A stretch of DNA of 64,000 nucleotides from Copromyces sp. CBS 386.78 (lineage: Eukaryota; Ascomycota; Sordariomycetes; Sordariales; Sordariaceae): the NCBI GenBank assembly GCA_030685235.1, contig MU839147.1:124001-188000 (forward strand), given 5' to 3'. The stretch's first letter is position 1, and each line of letters starts with the position of its first letter. The notes beneath the pieces are model-generated. The model made no database searches and was not told where the DNA came from. It saw only the letters and a list, made by a program, of their open reading frames with translations. This document shows positions 45,724 to 59,374 of the stretch, piece by piece. The translations under genes and the position numbers were made by a program.

Positions 45724-48700
45724 GGTTGCGGTAGACAAGGAGTGCGTGGTCGCGTGTTGATGGCTTTGGGGTGAGACTGATTATGTTACAGGCTAATAGT
45801 AACGTATGCTGCCGGTAGCTGTATGCGTAAGCAAGGCGTGCGTGGAGTCGAGGTGCGTCTCGCTAACGTCAACAACTGCTTGACACCTGCTTCACAGTCG
45901 TGTGTTGGACGAGTTGGAGGAGGAGGAGGCTCGTGGTATGAGGGTGCCTCGTTTTGGGGAGGGAGGGTCTGAGGGAGGGCGTGGGAGGCTTGTTTTTGTC
46001 GAGATGGGTGACGACTTGACTTTGGAAGACGAGATCGACAATGCTTTGCTTCTGAACCACGCCAACAAAGGGAACGTGCACGAATAGCAGACAAGATAGT
46101 GAAGAGGAGGATGAGTCTCTTTTTTTCTTGCCTCGAGTCGCCAACAACTCTTTTGTAGAAATAATAGATAACAAGAATATGTCTGATGATGACCCTTTTC
46201 TCTCCCGAAGACGATAGCTATCCAAACCACGATTCAGAATGATGATGGAGAATGAGAATGGGAGAAGACTGGAGGGAGGGAGAGAGGAAAGAGAGAAGAG
46301 ACGATGGTGGCGGATGATGGAGGGGGAGTCTATCTGTTTTGGGGGCAAGGAAGGACTGGTGAGCACTCGCAGCAAGGAACCACAGCAAAGAGAGGGGAGA
46401 CGAGACGAGACAGTGCAAGAAAATGATGAATGGGATGATAGAAGCACTTGCGAACGGCAGTGGATAGGTGAGTGGTCCGGGTGGTGGGTGAGAGAGACGT
46501 GGGTATACCGTGTACATAGAGGTAGATGCGCTGGTGTGGATGGAGCGCGCAAGAGTCGCCCGTAACTTTTTTTTTTCTTTTTTTTTTCTCTGCATTGCCG
46601 TTTTGGCGAAGGGGAGGGGGGTGCAAGGTGGGATTGTGCGGGAGTGCATTTTGCGAAGATGGAAGGGGGCGACCGGCTAGCGAACGCAAGACAGCAGCCA
46701 AGACTTACCAACACTACCGGTGGGGTTTGTTGGCGTCGAAGCCAAGAACGACCAAGGCCGGGAAGCTTGTTCAGGGTAAAACACATCAGATCGGCCAATC
46801 ACAGTACACGCTTTTCTTTCAAAAGGCGGTAAGAATCCACAGACGGGCAATATGTGGATTCCTGGACTTTGAACAATGTGGGGTCAAGCTGTCGATTGTG
46901 GTGGAGGGTTACACGCGCATGCAACTGGTAACTGGCAGCAGCTGGTGAGCACTGCAGCATTGAGAGGTTGCAGCAGAAAAGTGCAAGGTTCGAAAGGCAC
47001 GCGGGAGAAAGAGGAGCAACAGCAGCAGTCTTTCCAAAGCGCTGTAACCAAAACCAACGCAACTTGTACCGAAGAAGGAAAAAGGAGATGCCAATCGCCC
47101 ACCAGAAATCTTATCGCACTCGGTGACAGTTTTCTGCGTGTAAGCGCGATTGCCTGTTCCGTCAACGGGCAAGCCAAGAACAACTGAACAACACATACAG
47201 CCGTCTAGCTACAAACATGATAGCACCGAATAGCACCACCATGGCATGACCACATACGGCATCTCAAACCACATCAATTCATGGGGGAGAGCCGAAGACA
47301 GGCAGATGGCAGGACCACACGCCAACCTTGAACCTTGACCCAAGAAGAACTAGGTCGGATCTAGAATTCCGGGGTCCACGATTGGCTGGCGGCACGCTTT
47401 CTACCAATGGCATTGCACCAACTTAAAAGCCAATCCGAAGGATCCGCGAGGACGGCGAACGCACCAAAGGGAGAAAAGTGAGAAGAGAGAAGAGAGAAGC
47501 CGAAGCGAAGAGACTCTGGCCGACATGACGAGAACTGACGACATTTCCAAAAGACTTTGGGAATAGCGTCTTGAGTAAACTCCTCAAAAGTGATGCTTTC
47601 CAGTGGCTCTTTGTCGTAATAATACAGCAACACTATCCAAAGATCGGCCATCACTTGCATCATTACAGTGATCCGGGTAAATAGGTACCGTACTGAAAAT
47701 GTTGATCAGTGACGACAAACCCCCCACTCATGACGGCCAACAATGACATTTTGAGGGTTTGTGGTTGATGTAGCGATTTACAAAGTCTTTACGAGTTGTT
47801 GAGACTGACCGAGGTGAAGACTAAGAATCGAGCCATTCCGACTTTGCACCTTCTGCTTTCGTCCGTTCTCATTTCTCTTTCCCCCCGTCTTTTTTTTCTT
47901 CAGGGTCTTGGGGCTCCTCTTTTGGCTCCTTCCTGGATGGAGATGGACAAATGCAGGTGGGTTTCGAAAATGGATCTCTGCGAGGCTGGCTAGACTCGAA
48001 TGGGTCGATTCAGCGAAAAATTCCCGAGGTTGCTCCACCTCTTGGGAACCGTTCTCCATTCCAAAACAAAGAGGCCCCACTGAACAGACAAGAAAAAAAA
48101 GCATGCCTGTGCCTGGAAGAAAAAGGCATCTCTCCGCTCCGTCTTTCCGAAAACCGCACTGGCAGTTCCTCAGCAGCCAACGTTGTAGAGAAGAAGTCGG
48201 ATATCCACCTGCTAATAATACCGGCAGTTCATGAGAGAGAGTCATTGTGGCTCACAATGCCAAAGTTCAACAATTCCACGCTTTGTCATGGCTATCAGCT
48301 GAGAGTTGCAGCACGTTGAGGAGGCTGATGTCGGTGATCAGACAGCGGAAAACAGAGGCTGCTGACCATCATCGTGGTGACTCGTCCTCCCGTCGCCACA
48401 GTCCCGGTTCCCTCTCAGCCCCAAGGGCCCCACCCCACGATGCCGTTGCCGTTTGCGACAATTGCCGTTGAGCCTCCATCCAGGGGCACATTGCTACACT
48501 ACTGTTACGTCGTCTGGTTGCGCCTCATTTGCCTCACAACGATCTGGCCTCGCCTCACTCTTCACTTCTTCTTCATCGTCGGAACAGTCCGGACACGCGC
48601 GGCAAGGTTGATGATGCCACCGATGAACAAACGTTATCGAGGGCCTATCAAACTGGTAAACCCAAAATAATAGAAAGATCCCATCATTGCTTCCCACGTG

Positions 48701-51700
48701 CTTATTTGCGAACCATGAACCAGACATGTCACGGTTGGAAGAACTGAAGTTGACGATGCCTGTCTGAACGGATCCAAAGCGGAGCAAGGACAGTCTGCGA
48801 GTGGAAACTCATACTCACCAATCAGAATAGTCCAAGCACATGCTGAGTTGCTTCTTTTGGTCGGACCCCTCTTTCGTCTTATCGTCGTTTGCAGTCTGTG
48901 CGGCCGAAGCCAGCAAACGAACAAGTTCAGACATTGATGATCTCGATCCCGTCCCGAATCTGCGGTCATCTGTGGATGAGAAACAGAAACCCAAAAAGAA
49001 ACGTTGACGACACATGGCTACCGAGAAAAGAAAGCTAATCGACAGGCGGCTCTGGCAGGTCCCCTAATCACACCTCTTTCCATTGCGCTTGGCCTCTTTT
49101 CGTACCCCTTCTTCTGGCCCTTGCATCACGTTGCATTGACTCGAGGCGCCCGAGGTGAGAGGATTGGGGGGGTCTAGATTTCCCGCCATGTCTGCATCAC
49201 ATTGGATACGGGGTTTACGGAGACAGGACCGAAATTTTAGTCTACAGCACCAGTCTGCAAGTGCAAGAGGAGCCGAGAACGAAAGAAACTGCCGCGCTCC
49301 ACGAAGAACAGAAACATCACAATCAGCCATTTCCTTCAGTTCAGTTCAACAGCCCGAAAGTATCCGCTATACCCGAACCCCTATTTTTTTTTTTTTTTTA
49401 TCGTCTCCCCTTTCGGCCAGCAAAGTGTGTCACATGCGCGCTGTGGATTGCGAGGTGTTCAATGCGTAGTGGAGAGGGTTTGGTGGAAGAGGCACGCGAG
49501 TCGTTACAACAAACCACTGAACCACTGAACCACCCAATCCACATATCACAATACTCAGCTCCCGTTGTCGGTGACTCTCTTGACTGTTCGGTCACTACCA
49601 ACAGCAAAGTAATTCGTTTGCGCGAGAGCTTGTTTCTGTCTCGAGGTTCTACAAGAAATCTCACCTTATACCAACTTGCTCTGCCTGTTTCTTGTGTTAC
49701 CATTAACGTGTCACTGTGTGACAGTGTCATATGTTTCCAGAGACACGGGCTAAACGGGACAAACGCTTGAACGTGGGCAGGCGAGATACATTGCATCAGG
49801 CAGCAGAGGTCCCTACATATGTACAACATCTTTTAACACATCAGATGGGCCAAGTTCGCTTCGACTTTCTCATTAACATCGTCCAAGACAAAACATGCTT
49901 ATCATCTGAAGTCTACATATGATACTTTAACCTCAAAATAACCAAGCTTCTAGCTTCTTTTCAGCTGTTGATGTTCCATCTCACTGGTACCTCTCAAAGC
50001 CGTAACAACAATCAACGTCACCAATAAACGGAACAAACGAGCAACCTCAGGCCCTCTCAAGCCACCAACACACACCCCTCACAAGCCTCTTTCCTTCTTA
50101 CACTCTACCTACCCCTCCTTCACCCTACTACCTAGTCTACCCAGCTCCCCTTATCACCCTCCTTGACGGAAAGCTCAAACAACCAACCACCGTCATTCCA
50201 GAAATGCCAGGATGAAAAGCTCCCCGGTACCAACTAAAGTACCAGAATCATAATGGTTCACTTCACCCCTCCATGTTTACATAACCCAGCACAGCACACC
50301 ACTCCTAGGCTGAGGCAGGAGCTAAGCTTGCCGTCCCAACCATCCCGTCTCGCCCCTCCACCCATCCATGAAATGATAAAGTAACCAGTAAAAATACAGA
50401 TTCCCGTTTGTTCGGGCCTTTCGAGAAAGAAACAACAGAGAAAATGTCACCGTCACATCAAATTTCTCCGAGCCATGTGTGTGTGTGTGTGTGGCTTTTG
50501 TTCATTTTCCCACCGCCATCAATCATAAACCCAGCTCCCCGTCCCCCTGATTCACGGCTTAGACTGCTACTCTGTTGGTACATACTTAGGCAGTTAGGTC
50601 ATCATGGTTGTGGCTCGGTGCGGTGCTACCCCTCCCTCCATTCATCAACAGCTAGCTAGCTGATGGTGTGTGGTGTGTGGGCAGCATACATAGCATGGAA
50701 AGGTAAGGTATAAAGAAGGGGGAAAAAAATACCCCCCAAAAAAAACCACACCGCCTTTGATCTGCTTCTGTAGGGTAACCCAGTCACGCACGGTCTTCCG
50801 ATTCGATAGCCATTACACGAACGAGGCTTTTAGGTTTGTTTAACCGAACGGGCTGACGAACGGTGATAGCCTACCTACCTACCTACCTACCTACCTACCT
50901 ACCTTATCACTTACACGGAGCTTGCACGCGAGAAAAGTTAGTTATCGTGTGGTTAGACGAATCTTACATGCATACATATCGAGAAATTAAAGAAACTTTG
51001 GGAAATGCTTCTTGATTGATGGTAAATGCGATGCTTGATGACTGGCATATGTATGATGGATGGTAGGGGTTGAGGTGATACCCATTCAGAAAAAAAAGAT
51101 TGGATGAGGTTGTAGAACGTTTGCACTTCAAGTAGGTACAAGTTCGTTAATGTACAAACGTAAAGTCGTAAGTCGTTAAGATCAACCTACCGGTCGGTAC
51201 TCACAAGGCTGAGATGCCGGAACACGTGAACTTCATCAGATATATGTTGACGAAAAGAGATAACCAGGTTGAGTAAACGAGATGATGCTGTTCTGTCTCC
51301 CCAAGTATCGAAGCCATGGAAAGGGAACCAGAGGCACCACTTGTCTGATACCTACCTAAAGGCAATATTCCAAGAGTCGGCTAGGTAACATGAAGCAGGT
51401 AAGGTACCTATCTATCTATCGCTAGATAGGTCAACAGACGAGGAATGCCATATAGACCCTGACATGTGAAACTCCCGATGAGCATCTTGAAATCCCGAAG
51501 TATGACTCCAACTGTCATCGTGGACCGGACCACGACAGAAAACAGGACAAAGAGAAGGAGCAGAAGAATGCTCAGGTTTCTACATGTTTCATCGTCATTC
51601 CTCCAGGCAGCCGTATAGCTTTGATACATAGGTAGGTTTCCATGACTACTCACACAGCGTTCACTCAACATTCTTGATACTTCATAGGTGCTCCTTCTGT

Positions 51701-52401
51701 TCGCCTCACTACCACCCTTAAGTAAAGAGGGAGGAACTGTGTGAGTACCTACCTTGATATAATGTCGAGGGTACAAGGTGTGGGTTCTATATAAATATCA
51801 CACACACCGGGACTAAGATAAGTGTTATCAAAACGTTGTGCTACAGACACTAAGTCCTACAATAGTTCTACATGCTATCCACCCGCTTCTCCCATGTTAT
51901 TCATCACGTCAAATCCCAACGTCACCCCCTTGAACACAACCCCAACCCCCAAACCGCTTTCGTTCCAAAACTAACTCTGTTATTTTCGCTTCGCTGGTGA
52001 GAGATTATATCCATATTATTTTACACACATCATTACCATCTTCGTGCCCTCCCTGGGTTCGGTCCTTGCTTTCACCTCCTTCGTTGACGGTTTGATAGTC
52101 TTTCAGGCTCCGGGCTCGGTTCTGGCTCTGGCTGCGTCTTTAAGAGAGGTTGTTTCCAAGACCATTGTGGCCAATAGTGCTGTGGATGCGGTATATACAG
52201 CCACCCTAGGAAGACTAAATCGTTCCTCCTCCGCATATCCAGTTGCCTGGCTACGCCTTCCGGTACAAATTTTGGGTCTCTCTCAAGGCTTCGATAGATG
52301 CAAGCCAGCAATATTCTCCCCAGCGAGCCAAAAATCGGCAGACCGCCGAGCCTCCGTCTCGCATCCTCGTCCATCTTCCACCCTTCGGTTATCGAGCGGT
52401 T
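45724..52401. other. 6.7-kb gene-poor region between gds1-like gene and NOT1
   Basis: Both neighbours are on the minus strand, so the left part (about 45724-46800) is the gds1 promoter and leader; it is strongly pyrimidine-rich on that strand. I see no tRNA, rRNA, transposon or known protein in the rest. One small open frame, 47663-47361 (-, 100 codons), is protein-like but unrecognised. GT and TACC microsatellites are present. Confidence 0.5.
50870..50904. repeat. (CTAC)n microsatellite
   Basis: About eight and a half tandem copies of the tetranucleotide CTAC. Confidence 0.9.
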
Positions 52402-55400
52402 CTAATGCTGGCGAACCTTATCCTCAAACACTCGCCGGACCTCTGGGGTGGCCTTGATGAAGGGAAGCTCGAAGAAGTTGAACTTCTCGTTCTTGACCAG
52501 CTCCATGGTAGTGACGATCAGACCCCACGGGTACGGCCAGTAACCGATTAACCGTTCAAGAAGGACCCGAACAATCTGCTGCCTGATGTCCATCTCCTCG
52601 GGATCCGTGGAGGCGACATCGCGGCTAAAGAAGTCAAGGAAAACCTGGACGAAGTAGTGCGTATGGGCGCTGGTGAAGCGCAGCCAGTTCGCCATGCTGT
52701 TCAGAACGTAGTACCTGGTATCAGGGGAGAGTTCCGTGATGAGCATCTGCAGTGTCTTGAGGTCTGGTGCGCCGGGGACGAACACAGCAGCGTCGTTTCT
52801 GGTGGCGGCGCGGTTGACGGCAAAATTCCCAATGTGCGAAATCACGGCATCGATGACTTGGCGGTTCACGTCGAGAGGGACGAATCCAAAGTCAGTCGTT
52901 CCGCTACCAGACCTAGTGACAGCGTGCGTAATCTGCGCAATGGCATCTTCGGATGGGCCGTTCTGCAAAGCCTGGTCCAGAATGTCGAGCAGCCCCAGTT
53001 GGCGTAGCTGTTCGGCAGAATCGTAGACACTGATGGCTGCTTCTTTGATGTCCGCGATCTGGTCCAATTTCAAGCCGGGCTGGAAGGCATCGGTCGACTT
53101 CGCGGCCGAAGCAGGAGTAGCCAGCAAGATCATATTCCTCAGTTGGGTGGCATGAGGAGGCAAACTCTGGCACAGCAACACATGGTTGGCAGCCACGTAA
53201 TCGGGGAAATCATGTCCCAGGATGATGAGGAGCTTCAGGATGGCCTGGTACATCTCCTTGGCGAAAATGGAGAGCTCGAGCGGCTTCAGAAGGTCGCCCT
53301 GGTAAGAGAGCAACTCCCCAAGGATCTTGGTGTACGCCTCCCAGCCCGCGTTGTTAGCCATCTGAAGCATGACTGGCATGACGAAACGGTGGGTGGCAAG
53401 CTCGAGCCAGCCAAGGACGAAGCCTGGGTAGAGGCTCGGCCGCAAGTCGAAAAGACGGTCGGCAAAGGTAAGCAAGATTCTATCGCGCTCACTTTCTGGC
53501 AGATCCTCCAGAGAGTGAATGCCGTGGAGGAGGTAGCAAAAGAACCGAACAAACACCCGTGAGTTGAAAGCGTCGCCACGCTTGACGTGGTGGCTGTTCA
53601 ACACCAGCACCCCGAGGGCGAAGATGGAATCAATGAAAGCAGCACGGGCCGCTTGTCCGTCAGCATTGTCGTCGTGCGACTGGAAGAAGATAAGGATCAT
53701 CTTGACCAAAGCATCAATTGCCTGGTACGCCTCCGTTACCGTCCCGTTGAGATGAACAACCTGCTCGTAGCGGTCGACAGACTTGTCGATGGCTAGACGT
53801 GCAAACATCAAAAAGTCATCAGTGCTGGCGATGACTCCCCTCGAGCGCAGCTGCTGTACGAAGATCATCAACGACTTGGAAGAAGAGGCGGGGGGGTAAT
53901 TGCAGAGGTGAACCCATTCGTCAAAGACATATTCCATCTGTTCCTGACGAATGGCAAGGATCTCTGCCGGAGTAAGGCCATCAGGCATGTCCGGAGGAGG
54001 GGCAAGCATCTTGGACTTGAGACTCTGGCCTCCTTGAACATCCGGATTCTCACTGATCCAGACCCATGCTTCCTCCAGACTGCGGACAAAATCAGCATAG
54101 AGCGCAAGAGGGCTCTCACTAAGAAGGGTAAGATCCAAAAGCTGCTCGAGGAATTCGATGGATCCCTCTTTGCGCTGCTGAAGGGCCATGGACATGGCGG
54201 CATCAATGCTCCGCCAGTCGAGCAGGTCCGTGCCGAGCAGCGCTGCAATGAGCGAAAGGTTGAGGAAGTATTCAGCTGGTTGTTGGTGGAAGAGGCTCCT
54301 GATCTGTTGGCTCGTGGCCGGACCGGCAATCTTGCGCAGGGTCTCAAGGACGTGAACCAGGCTTTCAAGCAGGAGGGTGTCGCCAGGCTGTCTGAAGATC
54401 AACTGGGCAATCTGGGTTGCGGCATATGCTGCAAACTCTTCAGACGTCTGCTGGGTCTTGATTATAAGTTGCACAAGTGCGTCAATGATGTCCAGAACTT
54501 GGTGAGCGCGGGGCAGTTCGTTGAAATGTTCCTCCGTGGCACCAGTGGCGGCGGCGGTCAATGAATCCAGAAGCTTGTTAACTCTGTCAGCAATGGTCCT
54601 GGCATCCACCTGGTTAAGCCCGGCTTGACGTCCATTTGACAACGCGCCACTGCCCTGAGGGTAGTGCTGAAGCTGGCCACCGAGGTGAGGAAGCGAAGGT
54701 GTCTCGGCAGGTGTAGGAAGGGCCGGAATAGCGTTGAACTGATCGCCGAGGACTTCATTTGCGAGAGACCTGGCGTCCGATGTAGAGGCTGCGTGGGACG
54801 GTCCTGTTGTCGAAGCGACTGCCCTCGGCTGTCGCGCAAAGTCATCATATATGGCCATCTGCTCCGCATTGAGACCAGTCATGCTCGGGTTCAACTTGAA
54901 GGGATGGGGAATGGTCCAGGCCCAGCGGGTGAGTCCAGGATCCATATATGGCTCATTCGGACGCTGCGCACGATGTCGGCGTCTGGCTTCAATTTCAGGT
55001 TGAATCATATCCTCGATCTCCGGGACCGCACGATCTTCAGCCGACTTCTCGATTACGCTGGAAGCGAGGTCCAAGTTCGAGTTGATGCAGAGCATGATAA
55101 TTCCCTCAGGTAGCACTAGGCCCATCTCATTCGAGAGGGCACGAAGGTAGTTGGCCATGTTGGAGCGAAGGGGTTCCTTGGACGTAACCAAGGCAAGACT
55201 GCCCGCAGTCGACTTGACCATGTTGATCGCCGCATCCCGCACGCGATTCTCATCAGGCTCGGTCGCAAAGTCCTTATGGATCATCTGCTGCGTGGCTATC
55301 GCCGCAATGGTAACGGACCTATCAACCACTGGCTGGATGATCTCCTGCAGGGCACGCGTAACTGCTTGAGAGGTAATGCTGTGCAGCTTGGCTTGATCAA

Positions 55401-58400
55401 TGACTTCTGTTGGCGGGATCGAGAGGCTGGCGGAAAGGTCGGGGATCGGAAGAGAGGCATGAGCGGGAATGCCACCCGCGACACTACCCATACCGTTAAT
55501 AGAGGTGTTGTCAAAGGGCTCGAGCTCTTGTCCATTCAGATCAGGAACTTCCTCGACAGTAACCCGGTTGAGGATCTCGCCAGACGGCTCAATGCTCTTG
55601 TGATCCAGCTTGAGCCCCTTGCACAAGACCTCGATCTCGAACTTCAAGTTCAGCTTCAGCTCGGCGTTGTGGTACAGCTCGATCAGGAGATGAATAATAT
55701 CCATCAGCCAGGGATTAGGTGGCTGGAAGACCTCTGATGAAGCTCCTTGAGCGAGAACCTTACAGACAAAAGGTATAACAATTAGGAGACGCTTGGTATC
55801 ATGCGCTTCCATAAGCAACTGCTTGAAGGCGATGTTTCTGTGCTTGATGGGCTTGTTTCTCGCGAGCGTCAGAAGACCGAGCCAGCCGCCCAAGTTCTTC
55901 AAGTGTGTCCTTTCGGTCGAGCTCTGCAGCGTACTGTCGGAATTGAGCATTCTCTGGACGCTGACATATGTCTCCCTCAGAACCTCGGCCCATAGAGACT
56001 TATCCTCAAACATCTTTACCAGGTCAAGGTAGACTTGGTGGTAGTTGGGCTGCATCTTGGCACGTTCCTCAACCAAATGGCTGGCGAACCACTGCTGATG
56101 CTTGGCCTCCAACATGTCGCGAAGATCCTTGTACATGGTCTGCAGCGTAGTTTCAGTAAGGTTGTTGAGGAAGAATTGAATCTTGCCCTGAGCCTCGGCG
56201 GTTGGGTCCTCGTAGACCACCCCCGGTGGAGGCGGATCAACGTTGACCGACGCGAATGGCGGCGGGTGCTGCTCCGAGCCGTGAGCCTCGTCAAGGTTAC
56301 CGTTTGTCATGTTATCGTTACCCATGGTCGGGCCAAGCGGTAATTGGCCTCCACGGTTACGCAACGTCTCCTCTTCGTGCTCACGGAGGACATCCTCGGC
56401 CTTCTTGCGGGCCTCCGTATTCTGAAGACCCGGAATGAGCAACAGCTGTGTGCAAAACCCAGGCCATTCGCGCAAGCGAGGTAGGAGCTGAAGAAGAGCT
56501 TGCAAGCCAAATTTGTACATGGGCTCTTGGGGTTGATGGTCCCGGACAGCCTCGAGGATCATGCCAAGTCCGATCTTGAGGGGCAGCTCCGAAACGAGCT
56601 TGTGGGAGATGATACCGCCGAAGAGCACAGCTGTGGTGGCGAGCGCCTCCAGAGGATAGTTCTCATAATGCGCGTATTCATCGAACAGGCCGTGAATCAT
56701 GCAAGCAAACGTGTCTTGTTCGAGAGGATCTCGCGAGTGCTTGTATTTGTCGAGAACCTCAACGATGGTTCGCACCGCGACTTCGTCGCTGTACATCTTC
56801 TTGTAATGCTCCTCCATTCGGACATTAGCAGCTTGCGGTAACGAGTTTCCGTCACGACCGTTGGCGTCAATGATGTCATCGAACCCTTCACCGTAGTTGA
56901 TAAGCCTTGGGTACGCGGTAATACATTGCCGTTGGACCACAATAAGCTCCGGGATCGGCGACTTGGGCAGAAACTCTTCCAGGATCTGAAGCATGGCTGA
57001 CACAGTCCGAACCTGCAGGGTGGTGCTCTGCTTAGGAGCACCGGGCCCAGAACGCTGGTACTGCAGCTCGAGATTCGCCTTGATCATCAGGAACTGAAGA
57101 AGGGCCGAGGCCATCTCGGTACTCCGCTCCGCATTCTTCTGCGCCCAGTCCTGCAGGTCGAGGTAACCCTCCGCGTGGGCTAGAGCAGTGAGATCGAACC
57201 CAAAGCCATTGATCAGATAGACAAGCTCCTCGAGCCATCCTTGCCGCATGGAATGCTCGAAGATCTGCGGCAGGCATATCGGCCTGTGCGCGTGGGCATC
57301 TATCAGCCTCATTTTGACCCAGTCTTTGTCCCACCTCCACAGGCTGTTCATCACAAAATCGGTCTCGGGTGATTTGGGTGCCCATAATGACTCTATGAAC
57401 AGATCAACCAGAGCATCCTCAGCTAGCTTGGGCCAAGGCTTGGGCACCCTGAAGGCCGAGACCACAAAGATGGCCACCTGGGACACGACGACATCCTGGA
57501 AAAGACGCTTGGCCTCGGTACACTTGGAGGCGTGTGTGGAATGGAGGGCGACGTTAAAGATGGCGGACATGGCCGCTTCGGAGATCAAGGGATGCCTGAC
57601 TGCATATGCGGCCGTTTCCCGGATCATCTGGGGTGCCTGTGCGTAGTCGTCCAAGGTGAAGGTCGGCTTGAGCCCCGGGATGGTGGTGGCGTCCAACTGT
57701 TCGGGCAGCAGTGAGGTGAATGCGCAGGTGAAGGACATCTGCGTCTCTGGATTTTCCCAGTCGCCACCCCATAGCCGCTGAATATCGAAATCCTGGCTGT
57801 CGTCTTGCGCTATCGGCAGGAGAGCATTGTAGAGACGAAGAAACTGGGGCGGAGTGATACGGGCACCACTGTGGTCAAAGTACGAGACCACATCCTGCCA
57901 TCTGAAGGCACCAGGCAGAACACGCCTGAGAGCCGCGACAAGAACCGAAGGGTTGTGCGGGGGAGTTTGGCTGATGGTCGTATACATGAGCGCGTGGGAT
58001 ACCTGCTCCTCGCTCAGCTGACAGTTCGCCGGACGATTCCGGAGGTAGTTGTAGCATGTATCTTCATTCTCGGTGAAGTCTCGGCCCGTCTTGTGGATGT
58101 AGAGGGTCAAGGCATTCGGGGGTCGATCTGCCAATAGTCGCATTAAGTCAAGCGCAGCGAGCACTTGAGAGGGAGGCAGCGGGTTCGCATCGGGATTTCC
58201 TTGGATGTATCGAGACTGCACATTATGCTCCAGCTCCTTCTTTGCTGCCGCGTTGAAATTGGGCGGGTGGACCTGGATGAAGCGATCGAGCAACCCAGCA
58301 ATGAAATCGGGCCCAAGCGTGGTCTGGGTGCCGGACGGTTTGCTGAGAATGTTGCCAAACATGGGGAAGTTTGTGGATAAGATGGCATCGGCTAGATGAA

Positions 58401-59374
58401 GGGATCTGGGGTCAGCAAACAACGGGCCAAGGCCACGAAAGAAGCCGGGGAGAGGCAGTGGGAGAAGGCCTACCCTTGGTCTTGAGATCGGGCTTGCTTC
58501 CTAGCTTAAAGGCAAGCGCTAGAACCGTCTTTTCAAAAGCATCGAGCTTGAAGTGTTCCATGAAGGTTGAGAGGTCAAAGTCGCGGAAGAGGTCTTCTGT
58601 GCCTGTCTCGATCGCCTCGGAAATCCTCCTAGACTGCTCGAAGTCTTGTGATAGCTTCCTCACCTCTGTGACGAGCTGGTGGTAGGTGGAAGAGTTGACG
58701 CCCTGCCATTTTTGGTTCGGAAAGATTTGGCCGGCATTGCCGACCACTAACCGCTGAAAGTAAGACCGGAACCCTTCCATGCCGTTCTCATTAACTATCT
58801 GGTAGGGTGAACAGGACCTGGTCAGCGAAGCTCGGGGGCACGTGTATAGACAGCACGGTCGAGGGCGGGGAGTGTAGTAATAACGGAGTGAGGGGGGAGT
58901 ACGGAGGAGCATTCGGCGCAGCTGTCGTTGCGGGCAGGTCTGGTTGTGAACAGGTTGCTCGAGCCGGGTGGATAACGCTGGGGGCAATACGGTGACTCGA
59001 GGCAGAGGGTAGTAGTAGTCACGAGGCTGGCCGCGATCGCAGGGCTGTGGCAGCAGGGAGACGGACGACGGAAGCGGAAGCGGAAGCGGAAGCGGAAGCG
59101 GTCGCAGCGCGGTTCGCGGTGACGAGATGATGGCGTGGCCGGGCGTGGGATGCGGGATGCGGGAGTGACAACAGCAAGCGTACCTTTTTGCAACACTTTT
59201 GTTTCGGGGTCCCACTTGCGAGGGATCGATGTGTTTGTCGTCGATGATGGATTGCTCAAGAGCAACTAAATCTGGATATCTGAGACGTTGGTCAGGGTCA
59301 GGGAGCTTCCACTTGTGCTGAGTGGTGGGGCTACTTTGGGCTTGGGGCGATTGCTGTGACTGGCGCCACTCGGG
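52402..59374 (-). CDS. not1: NOT1, scaffold of the CCR4-NOT deadenylase complex
   Basis: Two exons are firm: 58798-58474 and 58391-52402, joined across 58473-58392 (g|gtaggc...tag|cc) to give SKPDLKTKADAILSTNF. They encode about 2100 residues. Numbered from base 58422, the order is: N-terminal HEAT region, a second helical (TTP-binding type) region at about 475-650, the CAF1-binding MIF4G domain starting QFFLNNLTETTLQTMYKDLR (744-960), the DUF3819 CNOT9-binding bundle (about 1015-1160), and the C-terminal NOT1 homology domain (about 1650-2006), ending PFIKATPEVRRVFEDKV. NOT1 binds the nucleases Caf1 and Ccr4 and the Not2-Not5 module and works in mRNA deadenylation and decay. An upstream exon ending at about 59216 or 59184 and starting at 59374 is likely (KWKLPDPDQRLRYPDLVALE), with a good pyrimidine-tract acceptor. 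The initiating ATG was not found. Confidence 0.93.
59070..59101. repeat. (GGAAGC)n repeat in the proposed NOT1 5' intron
   Basis: Five and a bit tandem copies of GGAAGC. In the minus-strand frame of the neighbouring exon they would encode a Pro-Leu dipeptide run, so the intron call matters. Confidence 0.85.

Noticed and set aside
45869..46798. 309-codon frame on the minus strand upstream of the GDS1-type gene
   Set aside because: Composition is that of a pyrimidine-rich leader (Ser, Leu, Pro, Phe) and there is no conserved motif.
58412..59215. Continuous 267-codon frame reading through the proposed NOT1 5' intron
   Set aside because: The middle is a simple-repeat run (Pro-Leu) with Arg/Cys/Pro-rich sequence and no similarity to NOT1; donor, branch (CTGAC) and acceptor signals support an intron.
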